Shown: positions 33,680-42,098 of the stretch, one piece after another
Numbering within the stretch: the first letter of the stretch is position 1
Layout of the letters: every line of letters starts with the position of its first letter
Position numbers and translations under genes: made by a program
NCBI RefSeq assembly: GCF_029218125.1
Contig: NZ_JARFXX010000004.1
Span: 124,001-188,000, forward strand
Origin: Oscillibacter faecalis_A
Lineage (GTDB): Bacteria > Bacillota > Clostridia > Oscillospirales > Oscillospiraceae
Reading direction: 5' to 3'
DNA length: 64,000 bases
The notes under the pieces: generated by a model
Told to the model about the DNA's origin: nothing
What the model saw: the letters and a program-made list of their open reading frames with translations, nothing else
Databases searched by the model: none

Positions 33680-33716
33680 CCCCAGTGGTAAAAGTATTTT
33701 ACTGCTGGGGATTTTT
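33680..33716 (+). terminator. Attenuator terminator upstream of tet(W)
   Basis: Stem CCCCAGTGGTAAAA / TTTTACTGCTGGGG followed by ATTTTTATG, 35 bp before the start codon. It ends the leader transcript unless tetracycline-stalled ribosomes change the upstream folding. Confidence 0.75.
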
Positions 33717-33750
33717 ATGCCCTTTGGGGCTGTAAAGGGAGGACAATCAC

Positions 33751-35670
33751 ATGAAAATAATCAATATTGGAATTCTTGCCCATGTAGACGCTGGAAAGAC
33801 GACCTTGACGGAGAGCCTGCTATATGCCAGCGGAGCCATTTCAGAACCGGGGAGCGTCGAAAAAGGGACAACGAGGACGGACACCATGTTTTTGGAGCGG
33901 CAGCGTGGGATTACCATTCAAGCGGCAGTCACTTCCTTCCAGTGGCACAGATGTAAAGTTAACATTGTGGATACGCCCGGCCACATGGATTTTTTGGCGG
34001 AGGTGTACCGCTCTTTGGCTGTTTTAGATGGGGCCATCTTGGTGATCTCCGCTAAAGATGGCGTGCAGGCCCAGACCCGTATTCTGTTCCATGCCCTGCG
34101 GAAAATGAACATTCCCACCGTTATCTTTATCAACAAGATCGACCAGGCTGGCGTTGATTTGCAGAGCGTGGTTCAGTCTGTTCGGGATAAGCTCTCCGCC
34201 GATATTATCATCAAGCAGACGGTGTCGCTGTCCCCGGAAATAGTCCTGGAGGAAAATACCGACATAGAAGCATGGGATGCGGTCATCGAAAATAACGATG
34301 AATTATTGGAAAAGTATATCGCAGGAGAACCAATCAGCCGGGAAAAACTTGCGCGGGAGGAACAGCAGCGGGTTCAAGACGCCTCCCTGTTCCCAGTCTA
34401 TCATGGCAGCGCCAAAAATGGCCTTGGCATTCAACCGTTGATGGATGCGGTGACAGGGCTGTTCCAACCGATTGGGGAACAGGGGGGCGCCGCCCTATGC
34501 GGCAGCGTTTTCAAGGTTGAGTACACCGATTGCGGCCAGCGGCGTGTCTATCTACGGTTATACAGCGGAACGCTGCGCCTGCGGGATACGGTGGCCCTGG
34601 CCGGGAGAGAAAAGCTGAAAATCACAGAGATGCGTATTCCATCCAAAGGGGAAATTGTTCGGACAGACACCGCTTATCAGGGTGAAATTGTTATCCTTCC
34701 CAGCGACAGCGTGAGGTTAAACGATGTATTAGGGGACCAAACCCGGCTCCCTCGTAAAAGGTGGCGTGAGGACCCCCTCCCCATGCTGCGGACGACGATT
34801 GCGCCGAAAACGGCAGCGCAAAGAGAACGGCTGCTGGACGCTCTTACGCAACTTGCGGATACTGACCCGCTTTTGCGTTGCGAAGTGGATTCCATCACCC
34901 ATGAGATCATTCTTTCTTTTTTGGGCCGGGTGCAGTTGGAGGTTGTTTCCGCTTTGCTGTCGGAAAAATACAAGCTTGAAACAGTGGTAAAGGAACCCTC
35001 CGTCATTTATATGGAGCGGCCGCTCAAAGCAGCCAGCCACACCATCCATATCGAGGTGCCGCCCAACCCGTTTTGGGCATCCATAGGACTGTCTGTTACA
35101 CCACTCTCGCTTGGCTCCGGTGTACAATACGAGAGCCGGGTTTCGCTGGGATACTTGAACCAGAGTTTTCAAAACGCTGTCAGGGATGGTATCCGTTACG
35201 GGCTGGAGCAGGGCTTGTTCGGCTGGAACGTAACGGACTGTAAGATTTGCTTTGAATACGGGCTTTATTACAGTCCGGTCAGCACGCCGGCGGACTTCCG
35301 CTCATTGGCCCCGATTGTATTGGAACAGGCATTGAAGGAATCGGGGACGCAGCTGCTGGAACCTTATCTCTCCTTCATCCTCTATGCGCCCCAGGAATAC
35401 CTTTCCAGGGCTTATCATGATGCACCGAAATACTGTGCCACCATCGAAACGGCCCAGGTAAAAAAGGATGAAGTTGTCTTTACTGGCGAGATTCCCGCCC
35501 GCTGTATACAGGCATACCGTACTGATCTGGCCTTTTACACCAACGGGCGGAGCGTATGCCTTACAGAGCTGAAAGGATATCAGGCCGCTGTCGGTCAGCC
35601 GGTCATCCAGCCCCGCCGCCCGAATAGCCGTATAGATAAGGTTCGGCATATGTTCCACAAGTTAGCTTAA
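33751..35670 (+). CDS. tet(W): Tet(W)-type ribosomal protection protein, possibly mosaic at the 3' end
   Basis: 639 residues, the length of Tet(W). EF-G-like GTPase: G1 AHVDAGKTTLTES, G3 DTPGHMDF, G4 NKIDQAG. It removes tetracycline from the ribosome. The N-terminal segment SLLYASGAISEPGSVEKGTT and FLERQRGITIQAAVTSFQWH match Tet(W) as I remember it. The last residues RIDKVRHMFHKLA match Tet(O)/Tet(32) instead, and the following DNA leads into tet(40), as in tet(O/32/O)-tet(40). A crossover near the 3' end is therefore likely. Preceded by the usual leader and attenuator. Confidence 0.9.
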   Translation: MKIINIGILAHVDAGKTTLTESLLYASGAISEPGSVEKGTTRTDTMFLERQRGITIQAAVTSFQWHRCKVNIVDTPGHMDFLAEVYRSLAVLDGAILVISAKDGVQAQTRILFHALRKMNIPTVIFINKIDQAGVDLQSVVQSVRDKLSADIIIKQTVSLSPEIVLEENTDIEAWDAVIENNDELLEKYIAGEPISREKLAREEQQRVQDASLFPVYHGSAKNGLGIQPLMDAVTGLFQPIGEQGGAALCGSVFKVEYTDCGQRRVYLRLYSGTLRLRDTVALAGREKLKITEMRIPSKGEIVRTDTAYQGEIVILPSDSVRLNDVLGDQTRLPRKRWREDPLPMLRTTIAPKTAAQRERLLDALTQLADTDPLLRCEVDSITHEIILSFLGRVQLEVVSALLSEKYKLETVVKEPSVIYMERPLKAASHTIHIEVPPNPFWASIGLSVTPLSLGSGVQYESRVSLGYLNQSFQNAVRDGIRYGLEQGLFGWNVTDCKICFEYGLYYSPVSTPADFRSLAPIVLEQALKESGTQLLEPYLSFILYAPQEYLSRAYHDAPKYCATIETAQVKKDEVVFTGEIPARCIQAYRTDLAFYTNGRSVCLTELKGYQAAVGQPVIQPRRPNSRIDKVRHMFHKLA

Positions 35671-35720
35671 CAGCTTGCAAAAGTCATATAAAATGAGATT
35701 TGAAAGGAGAATGTAACTTC

Positions 35721-36941
35721 ATGTTTGCTAAAAATTCAAAGGCATATTCTGTCTACCTGCTGTTCCGATTTGTCTCTTCCCTGGCGGTTTCTATGTCCAC
35801 AGTGCTTTCCATCGTGTACCACCTGGAGGTGGTGCAGCTGGATGCTTTCCAGCTTGTCCTGGTAGGGACGGTTCAGGAGACCTCCTGCTTTCTGTTCGAG
35901 ATGCCCACCGGTGTGGTGGCGGATTTGTATAGCCGTCGGCGCTCGGTGCTGATTGGAATGTTCCTCTACGGCCTGGGCTTTCTGATGGAGGGTGCGCTAC
36001 CGTGGTTCGCGCCGGTTCTGCTGGCCCAGGTTGTCTGGGGTTGCGGTGATACCTTCATCACCGGCGCTCTGGAGGCGTGGATTGCCTCGGAGGAAGAGGA
36101 CAAACCCATAGACAAGGTGTTCCTGCGGGGCAGTCAAATGGGGCAAATCGGCGGCGTTCTGGGCGTGGTGCTGGGCACACTGCTGGGAAACATAAACCTG
36201 CAAATGCCTGTCATCTTGGGGGGCAGTTTGTGCTTGTTGTTGGGGCTGGTGATGGTTCGCATCATGCCAGAAACCAACTTCTCCCCTGCTATTGAGGAAC
36301 GGCAGGGCTTGCTTAAAGACTTTGTCTGCCTGTTCAAGCTCAACCTGGGCTTTGTGAAAGGCGCACCTGTGTTGCTGGCGCTCTTAGCAATCACACTATG
36401 CGGGGGACTTGCCAGTGAAGGCTTTGACCGGCTCTCCACCGCTCATTTTCTGGATGACACGGTAATACCCGTTATCGGGCCGCTGAACAGCGTCACTTGG
36501 TTCGGTGTTATCAGTCTTATCGGCAACGGCTTAGGTATTCTGGCTTCTCAGTTGCTCATCGCCCGCATGGAGAAAAAAGGGATTGTCAGCCGAACCAGTG
36601 TGGTCATGTCCACCAGCGCCGGGTATATCCTGTTCCTGGTTCTCTTCGCGGTGGGGCGGAGCTTTTGGTTCATGTTGTTGGTGTTCCTGCTGGCGGGGCT
36701 TATGCGCACCATCAAGGAGCCTGTGCTGGCCGCCTGGATGAACGACCAAGTGGATGAGAAAATGCGCGCCACAGTCTTTTCCACCAGCGGACAGCTGGAC
36801 TCTTTCGGGCAGATCATCGGCGGGCCTATTGTGGGGCTGGTAGCCCAGCAGGTGTCCATACCCTGGGGGCTGGTCTGTACCGCTTTCCTGCTGTTGCCCG
36901 CGCTGTTCTTAGTGCCGGTGGCGGGAAAGAAGCGGGATTGA
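35721..36941 (+). CDS. tet(40): Tet(40) tetracycline efflux protein (MFS)
   Basis: 406 residues, exactly the known length, from ATG 35721; an in-frame TTG at 35700 lacks a proper ribosome-binding site. Twelve membrane segments; the loop motif TGVVADLYSRRRSVLIG is the MFS motif A. It pumps tetracycline out in exchange for protons. It lies 50 bp downstream of tet(W) on the same strand without a terminator, so the two are probably co-transcribed under the tet(W) attenuator. Confidence 0.9.
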   Translation: MFAKNSKAYSVYLLFRFVSSLAVSMSTVLSIVYHLEVVQLDAFQLVLVGTVQETSCFLFEMPTGVVADLYSRRRSVLIGMFLYGLGFLMEGALPWFAPVLLAQVVWGCGDTFITGALEAWIASEEEDKPIDKVFLRGSQMGQIGGVLGVVLGTLLGNINLQMPVILGGSLCLLLGLVMVRIMPETNFSPAIEERQGLLKDFVCLFKLNLGFVKGAPVLLALLAITLCGGLASEGFDRLSTAHFLDDTVIPVIGPLNSVTWFGVISLIGNGLGILASQLLIARMEKKGIVSRTSVVMSTSAGYILFLVLFAVGRSFWFMLLVFLLAGLMRTIKEPVLAAWMNDQVDEKMRATVFSTSGQLDSFGQIIGGPIVGLVAQQVSIPWGLVCTAFLLLPALFLVPVAGKKRD

Positions 36942-37121
36942 TATGGCATAGTTAAGTTTACTGACGAGCGGGAAATGATTTACCTGTCCTTTTTCAAGCG
37001 TATTCCACAGCACGAAATTGGCAGACAGTACGGGCGCAGCCGCAGCACAGCGGGCTACCATATCCGAAAAGTCCTACGGCAGCTCCAAGCGGAAATGGAG
37101 GGAATGGCATATGAGAAATAA
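36942..37121 (+). pseudogene. Sigma-70 region 4-like C-terminal fragment
   Basis: The frame continues straight after the tet(40) stop: VKFTDEREMIYLSFFKRI, IPQHEIGRQYGRSRSTAGYH, KVLRQLQAEMEGMAYEK. This is the final helix-turn-helix of a small sigma-like regulator. Its N-terminal part was lost where the tet(40) flank joined. Overlaps the start of the next gene as intact homologues do. Confidence 0.6.
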
Positions 37122-37314
37122 TAGGCTTCTCCCCTATGAAACAATCGTCCAAGCCACCAGCGGGGAGCCGGAAGCGGTGGGAACTGTATTGCAGTATTAC
37201 CGCCGCCGCATACAATGTGCCGCCCGTGTGAATGGACGGGTAGACCAAGATACAGAGGACTACATCACCCAGACGCTTCTCACAGCTATTTTCAAGTTCC
37301 GCTTTGGGAGATAG
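37111..37314 (+). CDS. Helix-turn-helix protein (Tn916 Orf8-like, HTH_16)
   Basis: 67 residues from ATG 37111. LLPYETIVQATSGEPEAVGT, QYYRRRIQCAARVNGRVDQ and TEDYITQTLLTAIFKFRF are typical of the small regulators that follow sigma-like genes in Tn916-type and related elements. Probably no longer paired with a functional partner, since the upstream sigma-like gene is truncated. Confidence 0.7.
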   Translation: MRNNRLLPYETIVQATSGEPEAVGTVLQYYRRRIQCAARVNGRVDQDTEDYITQTLLTAIFKFRFGR

Positions 37315-37359
37315 CCCTACCGCCTACAACTGAATAACCGCCGCTTCGCCGGCAACCAG

Positions 37360-37398
37360 AAAGCAGTAAATCTATTCAACAGATTTGCTGCTTTTTTT
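37360..37398 (+). terminator. Intrinsic terminator after the HTH gene
   Basis: Stem AAAGCAGTAAATCT / AGATTTGCTGCTTT with loop ATTCAAC and a run of seven T. Confidence 0.85.
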
Positions 37399-37526
37399 CG
37401 TTCCTGTTTGGCATTTTTGAAAATCCCCAGTATGAAAAAACAAAAGGGAAAATAGCCGCCGCAGTTGGCAAAATCCCTTACTTATCCGTAGAGGGTATCA
37501 AAGAAAAAAATACTGCCATTGTCCGC

Positions 37527-37646
37527 CTATTCCGGCTTGCGTGGTGTTGTAGGGAATAGAGGGGAAATTCTAAAAATCTCCGTCCATTTTGCTTTGCGTG
37601 GTGTTGTAGGTAGTGAAAGGAAAATTTTCAAGATAAGCCGGAATAG
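37527..37646. other. Candidate oriT region of the tet element
   Basis: The 12-bp inverted repeat CTATTCCGGCTT (37527-37538) / AAGCCGGAATAG (37635-37646) encloses two copies of the 17-bp direct repeat TTGCGTGGTGTTGTAGG (37537-37553 and 37594-37610). It lies in a 530-bp non-coding stretch directly upstream of mobC and the relaxase gene, the usual place for oriT. Nothing else is recognisable between 37,400 and 37,847. Confidence 0.5.
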
Positions 37647-37847
37647 CGGGTAGCAAAGCCCTTTTGAAACGTTTTGTTAGCGGAAAGGACGGGAGCCGGG
37701 GAACGCCGGAGTTTTTCAGAGCAAGATTCTACCGAGGTGCCAAAATTCGCTCTCCGCTTATTTTTGCCCCTGCGGGAATCTTGTTGGGGAGTGCCTTCCC
37801 CAAACCCTGCTATGCGCCCTGTCGGGCGAGAAAGGAGGTCACAGACC

Positions 37848-38246
37848 ATGCGAAAGAAATACAATACGCCCCACCGCCGTCATGTGGTAAAGACCCGCAT
37901 GACCGATGAAGAATACGCCGACTTCACCGGGCGGCTGGCGGCTTATGAAATCAGCCAGTCCGAGTTTATCCGGCAAGCCATACGGAAAGCGACCATACGC
38001 CCCATTGTCACCGTTTCCCCGGTCAATGACGGGCTGCTTGCCGCCCTCTCCAAGCTCACGGCAGAGTACGGGAAAATCGGCGGCAACTTAAACCAGATTG
38101 CCCGGAGCCTGAACGAATACGGAAGCCCCTACCGGGGGCTGGAAAAGGAAGTGCGGGGAGCCGCCGCCGACCTTGCCGCCTTGAAGTTTGAAGTCTTGCA
38201 GAAAGTAGGTGAAGCCGTTGGCGATACTCAAACATATCAGCTCTAA
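37848..38246 (+). CDS. mobC: MobC-like relaxosome protein
   Basis: 132 residues from ATG 37848 (AAAGGAGGTCACAGACC upstream). Ribbon-helix-helix start HVVKTRMTDEEYADFTGRL, then SQSEFIRQAIRKATIRPIV and the MobC box YGKIGGNLNQIARSLNEYG. It helps the adjacent relaxase open and nick oriT. Overlaps the relaxase gene by 29 nt. Confidence 0.85.
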   Translation: MRKKYNTPHRRHVVKTRMTDEEYADFTGRLAAYEISQSEFIRQAIRKATIRPIVTVSPVNDGLLAALSKLTAEYGKIGGNLNQIARSLNEYGSPYRGLEKEVRGAAADLAALKFEVLQKVGEAVGDTQTYQL

Positions 38247-39840
38247 AAATGCCAACTACGGGGACGCTGAAAAATACCTCACATTCGAGCATGACGAGTT
38301 TACCATGAAGCCCACCCTTGACGCAGACGGGCGGCTCATACCGAGGGTAGACTACCGCATATCCTCTCTGAATTGTGGCGGGGAGGATTTTGCCGTTGCC
38401 TGTATGCGCTCCAATCTCCGCTACGGCAAGAACCAGAAACGGGAGGACGTAAAGAGCCACCACTACATCATCAGCTTTGACCCACGGGACGGCCCGGACA
38501 ACGGCTTGACCGTTGATCGGGCGCAGGAGCTGGGCGAGAAGTTCTGCGCCGAGCATTTCCCCGGACACCAGGCCCTTGTCTGCACCCACCCGGACGGACA
38601 CAGCCACACCGAAAATATCCATGTGCATATCGTCATTAACAGTCTGCGGATTGCGGAGGTTCCCATGCTGCCCCACATGGACAGGCCAGCGGACAGGAAA
38701 GCAGGCTGCAAGCACCGCTGTACGGACGCAGCTATGAACTATCTGAAAGCCGAAGTCATGGAGATGTGCCACAGCGAGGGGCTTTACCAGATAGACCTTT
38801 TGAACGGCAGCAAAGAACGCATTACCGAGCGTGAGTATTGGGCGCAGAAGAAAGGACAGGCTGCCCTTGACAGAGCCAACGCCCCTATTGCTGCGGACGG
38901 TATCGCGCCCCGGCAGACCAAGTTTGAAACGGATAAGGCGAAGCTGCGCCGGACTATCCGGGAAGCCCTTGCCGCTGCTTCCGGCTTTGATGAGTTTGCC
39001 GCCCTGCTTCTCCGGCATGGTGTGACCGTCAAGGAGAGCCGGGGGCGGCTAAGTTACCTCACGCCGGACAGGACGAAGCCAATTACCGCCCGGAAGCTGG
39101 GGGACGATTTTGACCGGGCTGCTGTCCTCTCCGTTTTGGAGCAGAACGCCGCCAGAGCCGCCGAAAAACCCGCAGCCATAGCGGAATACCCCGGCAGTAT
39201 CAAAGACCGCTTACGGACGAAAAAAGAAGCGAAAAACGCCCCGAACAATGACGCTGTACAGCGCATGGTAGACATAGCCGCCAAGCGAGCCGAGGGGAAA
39301 GGACGGGGCTATGAGAAGTGGGCGACCATGCACAACCTCAAACAGATGTCGGCTACCCTCATGCTCTACCAGCAGTATGGCTTTTCTTCCCCGGACGAGC
39401 TGGACGCTGCCATTTCCGCAGCCAACACCGCCACGCAGGAGAGCCTTGCCGGACTGAAAGGGCTGGAAGCCGCTATCCGGGAGAAAAAGGAATTGCAGCG
39501 CAACCTTTTGGGCTATATCGGCACGAAGCCCGCCCGTGACGGTCTGAAAGCGCAGAAATCGGAGAAAGCCCGGAGAGCCTACCGGGAACAGCACGAAAGC
39601 GATTTTATCATAGCGGACACAGCCGCCCGTTATTTCCGGGAGCATGGAATAACCAAGCTGCCAGCCAGCAAAGCCCTGCAAAGGGAGATTGAGCAGCTTA
39701 CCGTCCAGAAGAACGCCGGATATAACGACTACCGGGAGAAACGCCAGCGGGCGCAGGAGCTTCAGACAGTCAGACGCAATATCGACCAGATTTTAAGGGG
39801 CGCACCGAGCCAGCAGAAAAAGCGTGAACAGGAGCGTTAA
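38218..39840 (+). CDS. MobP-type relaxase of the tet element
   Basis: About 540 residues. TTG 38218 gives AILKHISSKNANYGDAEKYL, which fits family starts; GTG 38209 is an alternative. Relaxase motifs SHHYIISFDPRD and HTENIHVHIVINSLR (three-His metal site) are clear. The second half holds coiled coils and AQELQTVRRNIDQIL. It should mobilise this element in trans through an ICE conjugation system. Confidence 0.85.
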   Translation: MAILKHISSKNANYGDAEKYLTFEHDEFTMKPTLDADGRLIPRVDYRISSLNCGGEDFAVACMRSNLRYGKNQKREDVKSHHYIISFDPRDGPDNGLTVDRAQELGEKFCAEHFPGHQALVCTHPDGHSHTENIHVHIVINSLRIAEVPMLPHMDRPADRKAGCKHRCTDAAMNYLKAEVMEMCHSEGLYQIDLLNGSKERITEREYWAQKKGQAALDRANAPIAADGIAPRQTKFETDKAKLRRTIREALAAASGFDEFAALLLRHGVTVKESRGRLSYLTPDRTKPITARKLGDDFDRAAVLSVLEQNAARAAEKPAAIAEYPGSIKDRLRTKKEAKNAPNNDAVQRMVDIAAKRAEGKGRGYEKWATMHNLKQMSATLMLYQQYGFSSPDELDAAISAANTATQESLAGLKGLEAAIREKKELQRNLLGYIGTKPARDGLKAQKSEKARRAYREQHESDFIIADTAARYFREHGITKLPASKALQREIEQLTVQKNAGYNDYREKRQRAQELQTVRRNIDQILRGAPSQQKKREQER

Positions 39841-40026
39841 AGACCGCCCCGAAATGATACCGAAACCCTACAAAAATACAGGTATGATATGAACCCTTAC
39901 CGCAATACTCCCCGACTTCCAAACGGGGCTTACAGGGCAGAAAAAGCCCGAAAATGATACCGAGAACATACAGAAAATGCCCCCTATCCCGCTACACCGA
40001 TAGGAACGGCAGAAAGGAGCTTACCA

Positions 40027-40218
40027 TTGCCGAGAATGAGCAAGAAGCGGCGGCTGGAATGGTCTTTCTTCCTCAACCACCGCAACCGTATCACTTACAA
40101 CGACCTATGCCGGGGCTGCACCCGTAACTGCAAACAGAGCTTCCGGGCGGTTATCATACTATGCCCTCGCTATTATTCCAAACGCTGGAAAAAGGAGGAC
40201 GCAGCCTATGGCAGATAA
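40027..40218 (+). CDS. Small cysteine-containing protein
   Basis: 63 residues from TTG 40027 (AAAGGAGCTTACCA upstream). EWSFFLNHRNRITYNDLCRG, CTRNCKQSFRAVIILCPRYY and a basic tail. CxxxCxxxC could bind zinc. It is conserved before the replication-initiator gene in related elements as far as I recall. Overlaps it by 11 nt. Function unknown. Confidence 0.6.
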   Translation: MPRMSKKRRLEWSFFLNHRNRITYNDLCRGCTRNCKQSFRAVIILCPRYYSKRWKKEDAAYGR

Positions 40219-40966
40219 CCGCAAATATTACTACCTCAAGCTGAAAGAGAGCTATTTTGACGATGATGCAATCGTTCTGCTGGAAAGTATGCAGGACGGC
40301 GTTATCTATTCCAACATTCTCTTGAAGCTGTACTTGAAATCGCTGAAAAACGGCGGGAAATTGCAGCTTGACGAGAATATCCCCTACACCGCCCAGATGA
40401 TTGCGACCATTACCCGCCAGCAGGTAGGTACCGTAGAGAGAGCTTTGAAAATCTTTATGAAGCTGGGGCTTGTGGAGCCTTTGCCAAGCGGCGCACTCTA
40501 CATGAGCAACATTGAGCTTTTAATCGGCCAGTCCTCTACCGAGGGGGAGCGCAAGCGCAGGGCGCGGCTGGCTTTGCAGGAACAAAAAGCCCTGCCGCAG
40601 ACAGGGGCGGACAAATGTCCACCATATCGAGCGGACATTTGTCCACCAGAGATAGAGATAGAGAAAGAGATAGATATAGAAATAGAAAAAGAGAGAGAGT
40701 TAGAAACGGGACACCCCGCCCCCGCCGCCTATGGCAGATACCACAATGTCATTCTTTCCGATACGGAGCTTGACGGGCTGAAAACAGAGCTTCCCGGCAA
40801 GTGGGAGTATTACATTGACCGCCTATCCTGCCATATCGCTTCCAGCGGGAGGAAATACAAGAGCCATGCAGCCACGATTTTCAAGTGGGCGCAGGAGGAC
40901 GCAGCCAAGAAAGCCCCGAAAAAGGGCATACCCGATTATACCTGTAAGGAGGGCGAGAGCTTATGA
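40208..40966 (+). CDS. Replication initiator with phage replisome organizer N-terminal domain
   Basis: 252 residues. YYYLKLKESYFDDDAIVLLE, NGGKLQLDENIPYTAQMIAT and TRQQVGTVERALKIFMKLGL form the winged-helix domain of phage replisome organizers. An acidic EIEIEKEIDIEIEKERELE stretch separates a C-terminal domain with SHAATIFKWAQEDAAKK. It is coupled to a DnaC-like loader gene, a standard initiator-loader pair. Confidence 0.8.
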   Translation: MADNRKYYYLKLKESYFDDDAIVLLESMQDGVIYSNILLKLYLKSLKNGGKLQLDENIPYTAQMIATITRQQVGTVERALKIFMKLGLVEPLPSGALYMSNIELLIGQSSTEGERKRRARLALQEQKALPQTGADKCPPYRADICPPEIEIEKEIDIEIEKERELETGHPAPAAYGRYHNVILSDTELDGLKTELPGKWEYYIDRLSCHIASSGRKYKSHAATIFKWAQEDAAKKAPKKGIPDYTCKEGESL

Positions 40967-41820
40967 CGAATGGATTTGATGAAATGATTTTGAATATGAC
41001 CGACACCACGCCGGAGCCGGAGGACTACACCGGCGAGGACGGGCTTTTATACTGCGGGAAGTGCCACAAGCCCAAAGAGGGCTATTTCCCCAAAGAAACC
41101 GCCGCATGGCTGGGGCGTGACCGCCACCCGGCAGAATGTGACTGCCAGCGGGCAGAGCGTGAGGAACGGGAAGCCGCAGAGAAACAGCGCAGTCACCTTG
41201 AAACTGTCGAGCGGTTGAAGCGGCGGGGCTTTACAGACCCGGCTATGCAGGGCTGGACGTTTGAGAACGACAACGGCAAGTGCCCGCAAATGGAACACGC
41301 CCATTTCTATGTGGAGAACTGGGAAACCATGAAAGAGCGCAACATTGGCTATCTGCTATGGGGCGGCGTTGGCACAGGCAAGAGCTATTTTGCGGGCTGT
41401 ATCGCAAATGCCCTTATGGAGCGTGAAATCCCCGTGTGCATGACAAACTTTGCATTGATATTGGGTGACCTTGCCGCCAGCTTTGAGGGCAGGAATGAAT
41501 ATATCTCCCGACTTTGCAGCTTCCCGCTGCTTATCCTTGACGATTTTGGAATGGAACGGGGAACGGAATACGGCTTAGAGCAGGTCTACAACGTGATTGA
41601 CAGCCGTTACCGCAGCGGCAGGCCGCTGATCGTCACGACTAATCTCACGCTGGAGGACTTGCAGCACCCGGAGGACACCGCCCACGCCCGCATTTATGAC
41701 CGTCTGATTGAAATGTGTTCTCCTGTCCGCTTTACCGGGAGCAACTTCCGAAAAGCCACGGCGCAGGAGAAAATGGGACAACTGAAAAAGCTGATGAACA
41801 GAAAGGAGAGCCGCCTATGA
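40963..41820 (+). CDS. DnaC-like helicase loader ATPase
   Basis: 285 residues. N-terminal zinc-binding part YCGKCHKPKEGYF and HPAECDCQRAE, then the AAA+ module: GYLLWGGVGTGKSYFAGCIA (Walker A), FPLLILDDFGMERG (Walker B) and PLIVTTNLTLEDL (sensor I). It should load the host replicative helicase at the element's origin. Overlaps both neighbours by 4 nt. Confidence 0.85.
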   Translation: MTNGFDEMILNMTDTTPEPEDYTGEDGLLYCGKCHKPKEGYFPKETAAWLGRDRHPAECDCQRAEREEREAAEKQRSHLETVERLKRRGFTDPAMQGWTFENDNGKCPQMEHAHFYVENWETMKERNIGYLLWGGVGTGKSYFAGCIANALMEREIPVCMTNFALILGDLAASFEGRNEYISRLCSFPLLILDDFGMERGTEYGLEQVYNVIDSRYRSGRPLIVTTNLTLEDLQHPEDTAHARIYDRLIEMCSPVRFTGSNFRKATAQEKMGQLKKLMNRKESRL

Positions 41821-41999
41821 CCAACACCCCAAAGAATGACCGCAGCACCCGCCGCCCGGATTGCGTGACGGAAATCCGCATAGGTAATTCTGTCCTTGTC
41901 GTTTCCGGCTATTTCAAGCAGGACACCACCGCCACCGCCGCCGATAAAATGCTGAAAGTGCTGGAAGCGGAAGCTGCTACACAAAAATCGGCAATTTGA
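41817..41999 (+). CDS. TnpW-like protein of the tet element
   Basis: 60 residues from ATG 41817 overlapping the previous stop (ATGA). TEIRIGNSVLVVSGYFKQDT and TAADKMLKVLEAE match the TnpW family. It directly precedes the serine recombinase gene, as in the other element. Confidence 0.65.
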   Translation: MTNTPKNDRSTRRPDCVTEIRIGNSVLVVSGYFKQDTTATAADKMLKVLEAEAATQKSAI

Positions 42000-42098
42000 C
42001 GGGACGTAAAGAAGCAGAAAGGACTGTACAGCCAGCCCCGGCGTGTGGTATGATAGTATACGGAATAGTGGGGCTGGCTGTCGGAAATGGAGGACACT

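Noticed and set aside
33751..35670. Calling the ribosomal protection gene tet(O) or tet(32)
   Set aside because: Most of the protein follows Tet(W); only the last residues and the downstream flank look tet(O)/tet(32)-like.
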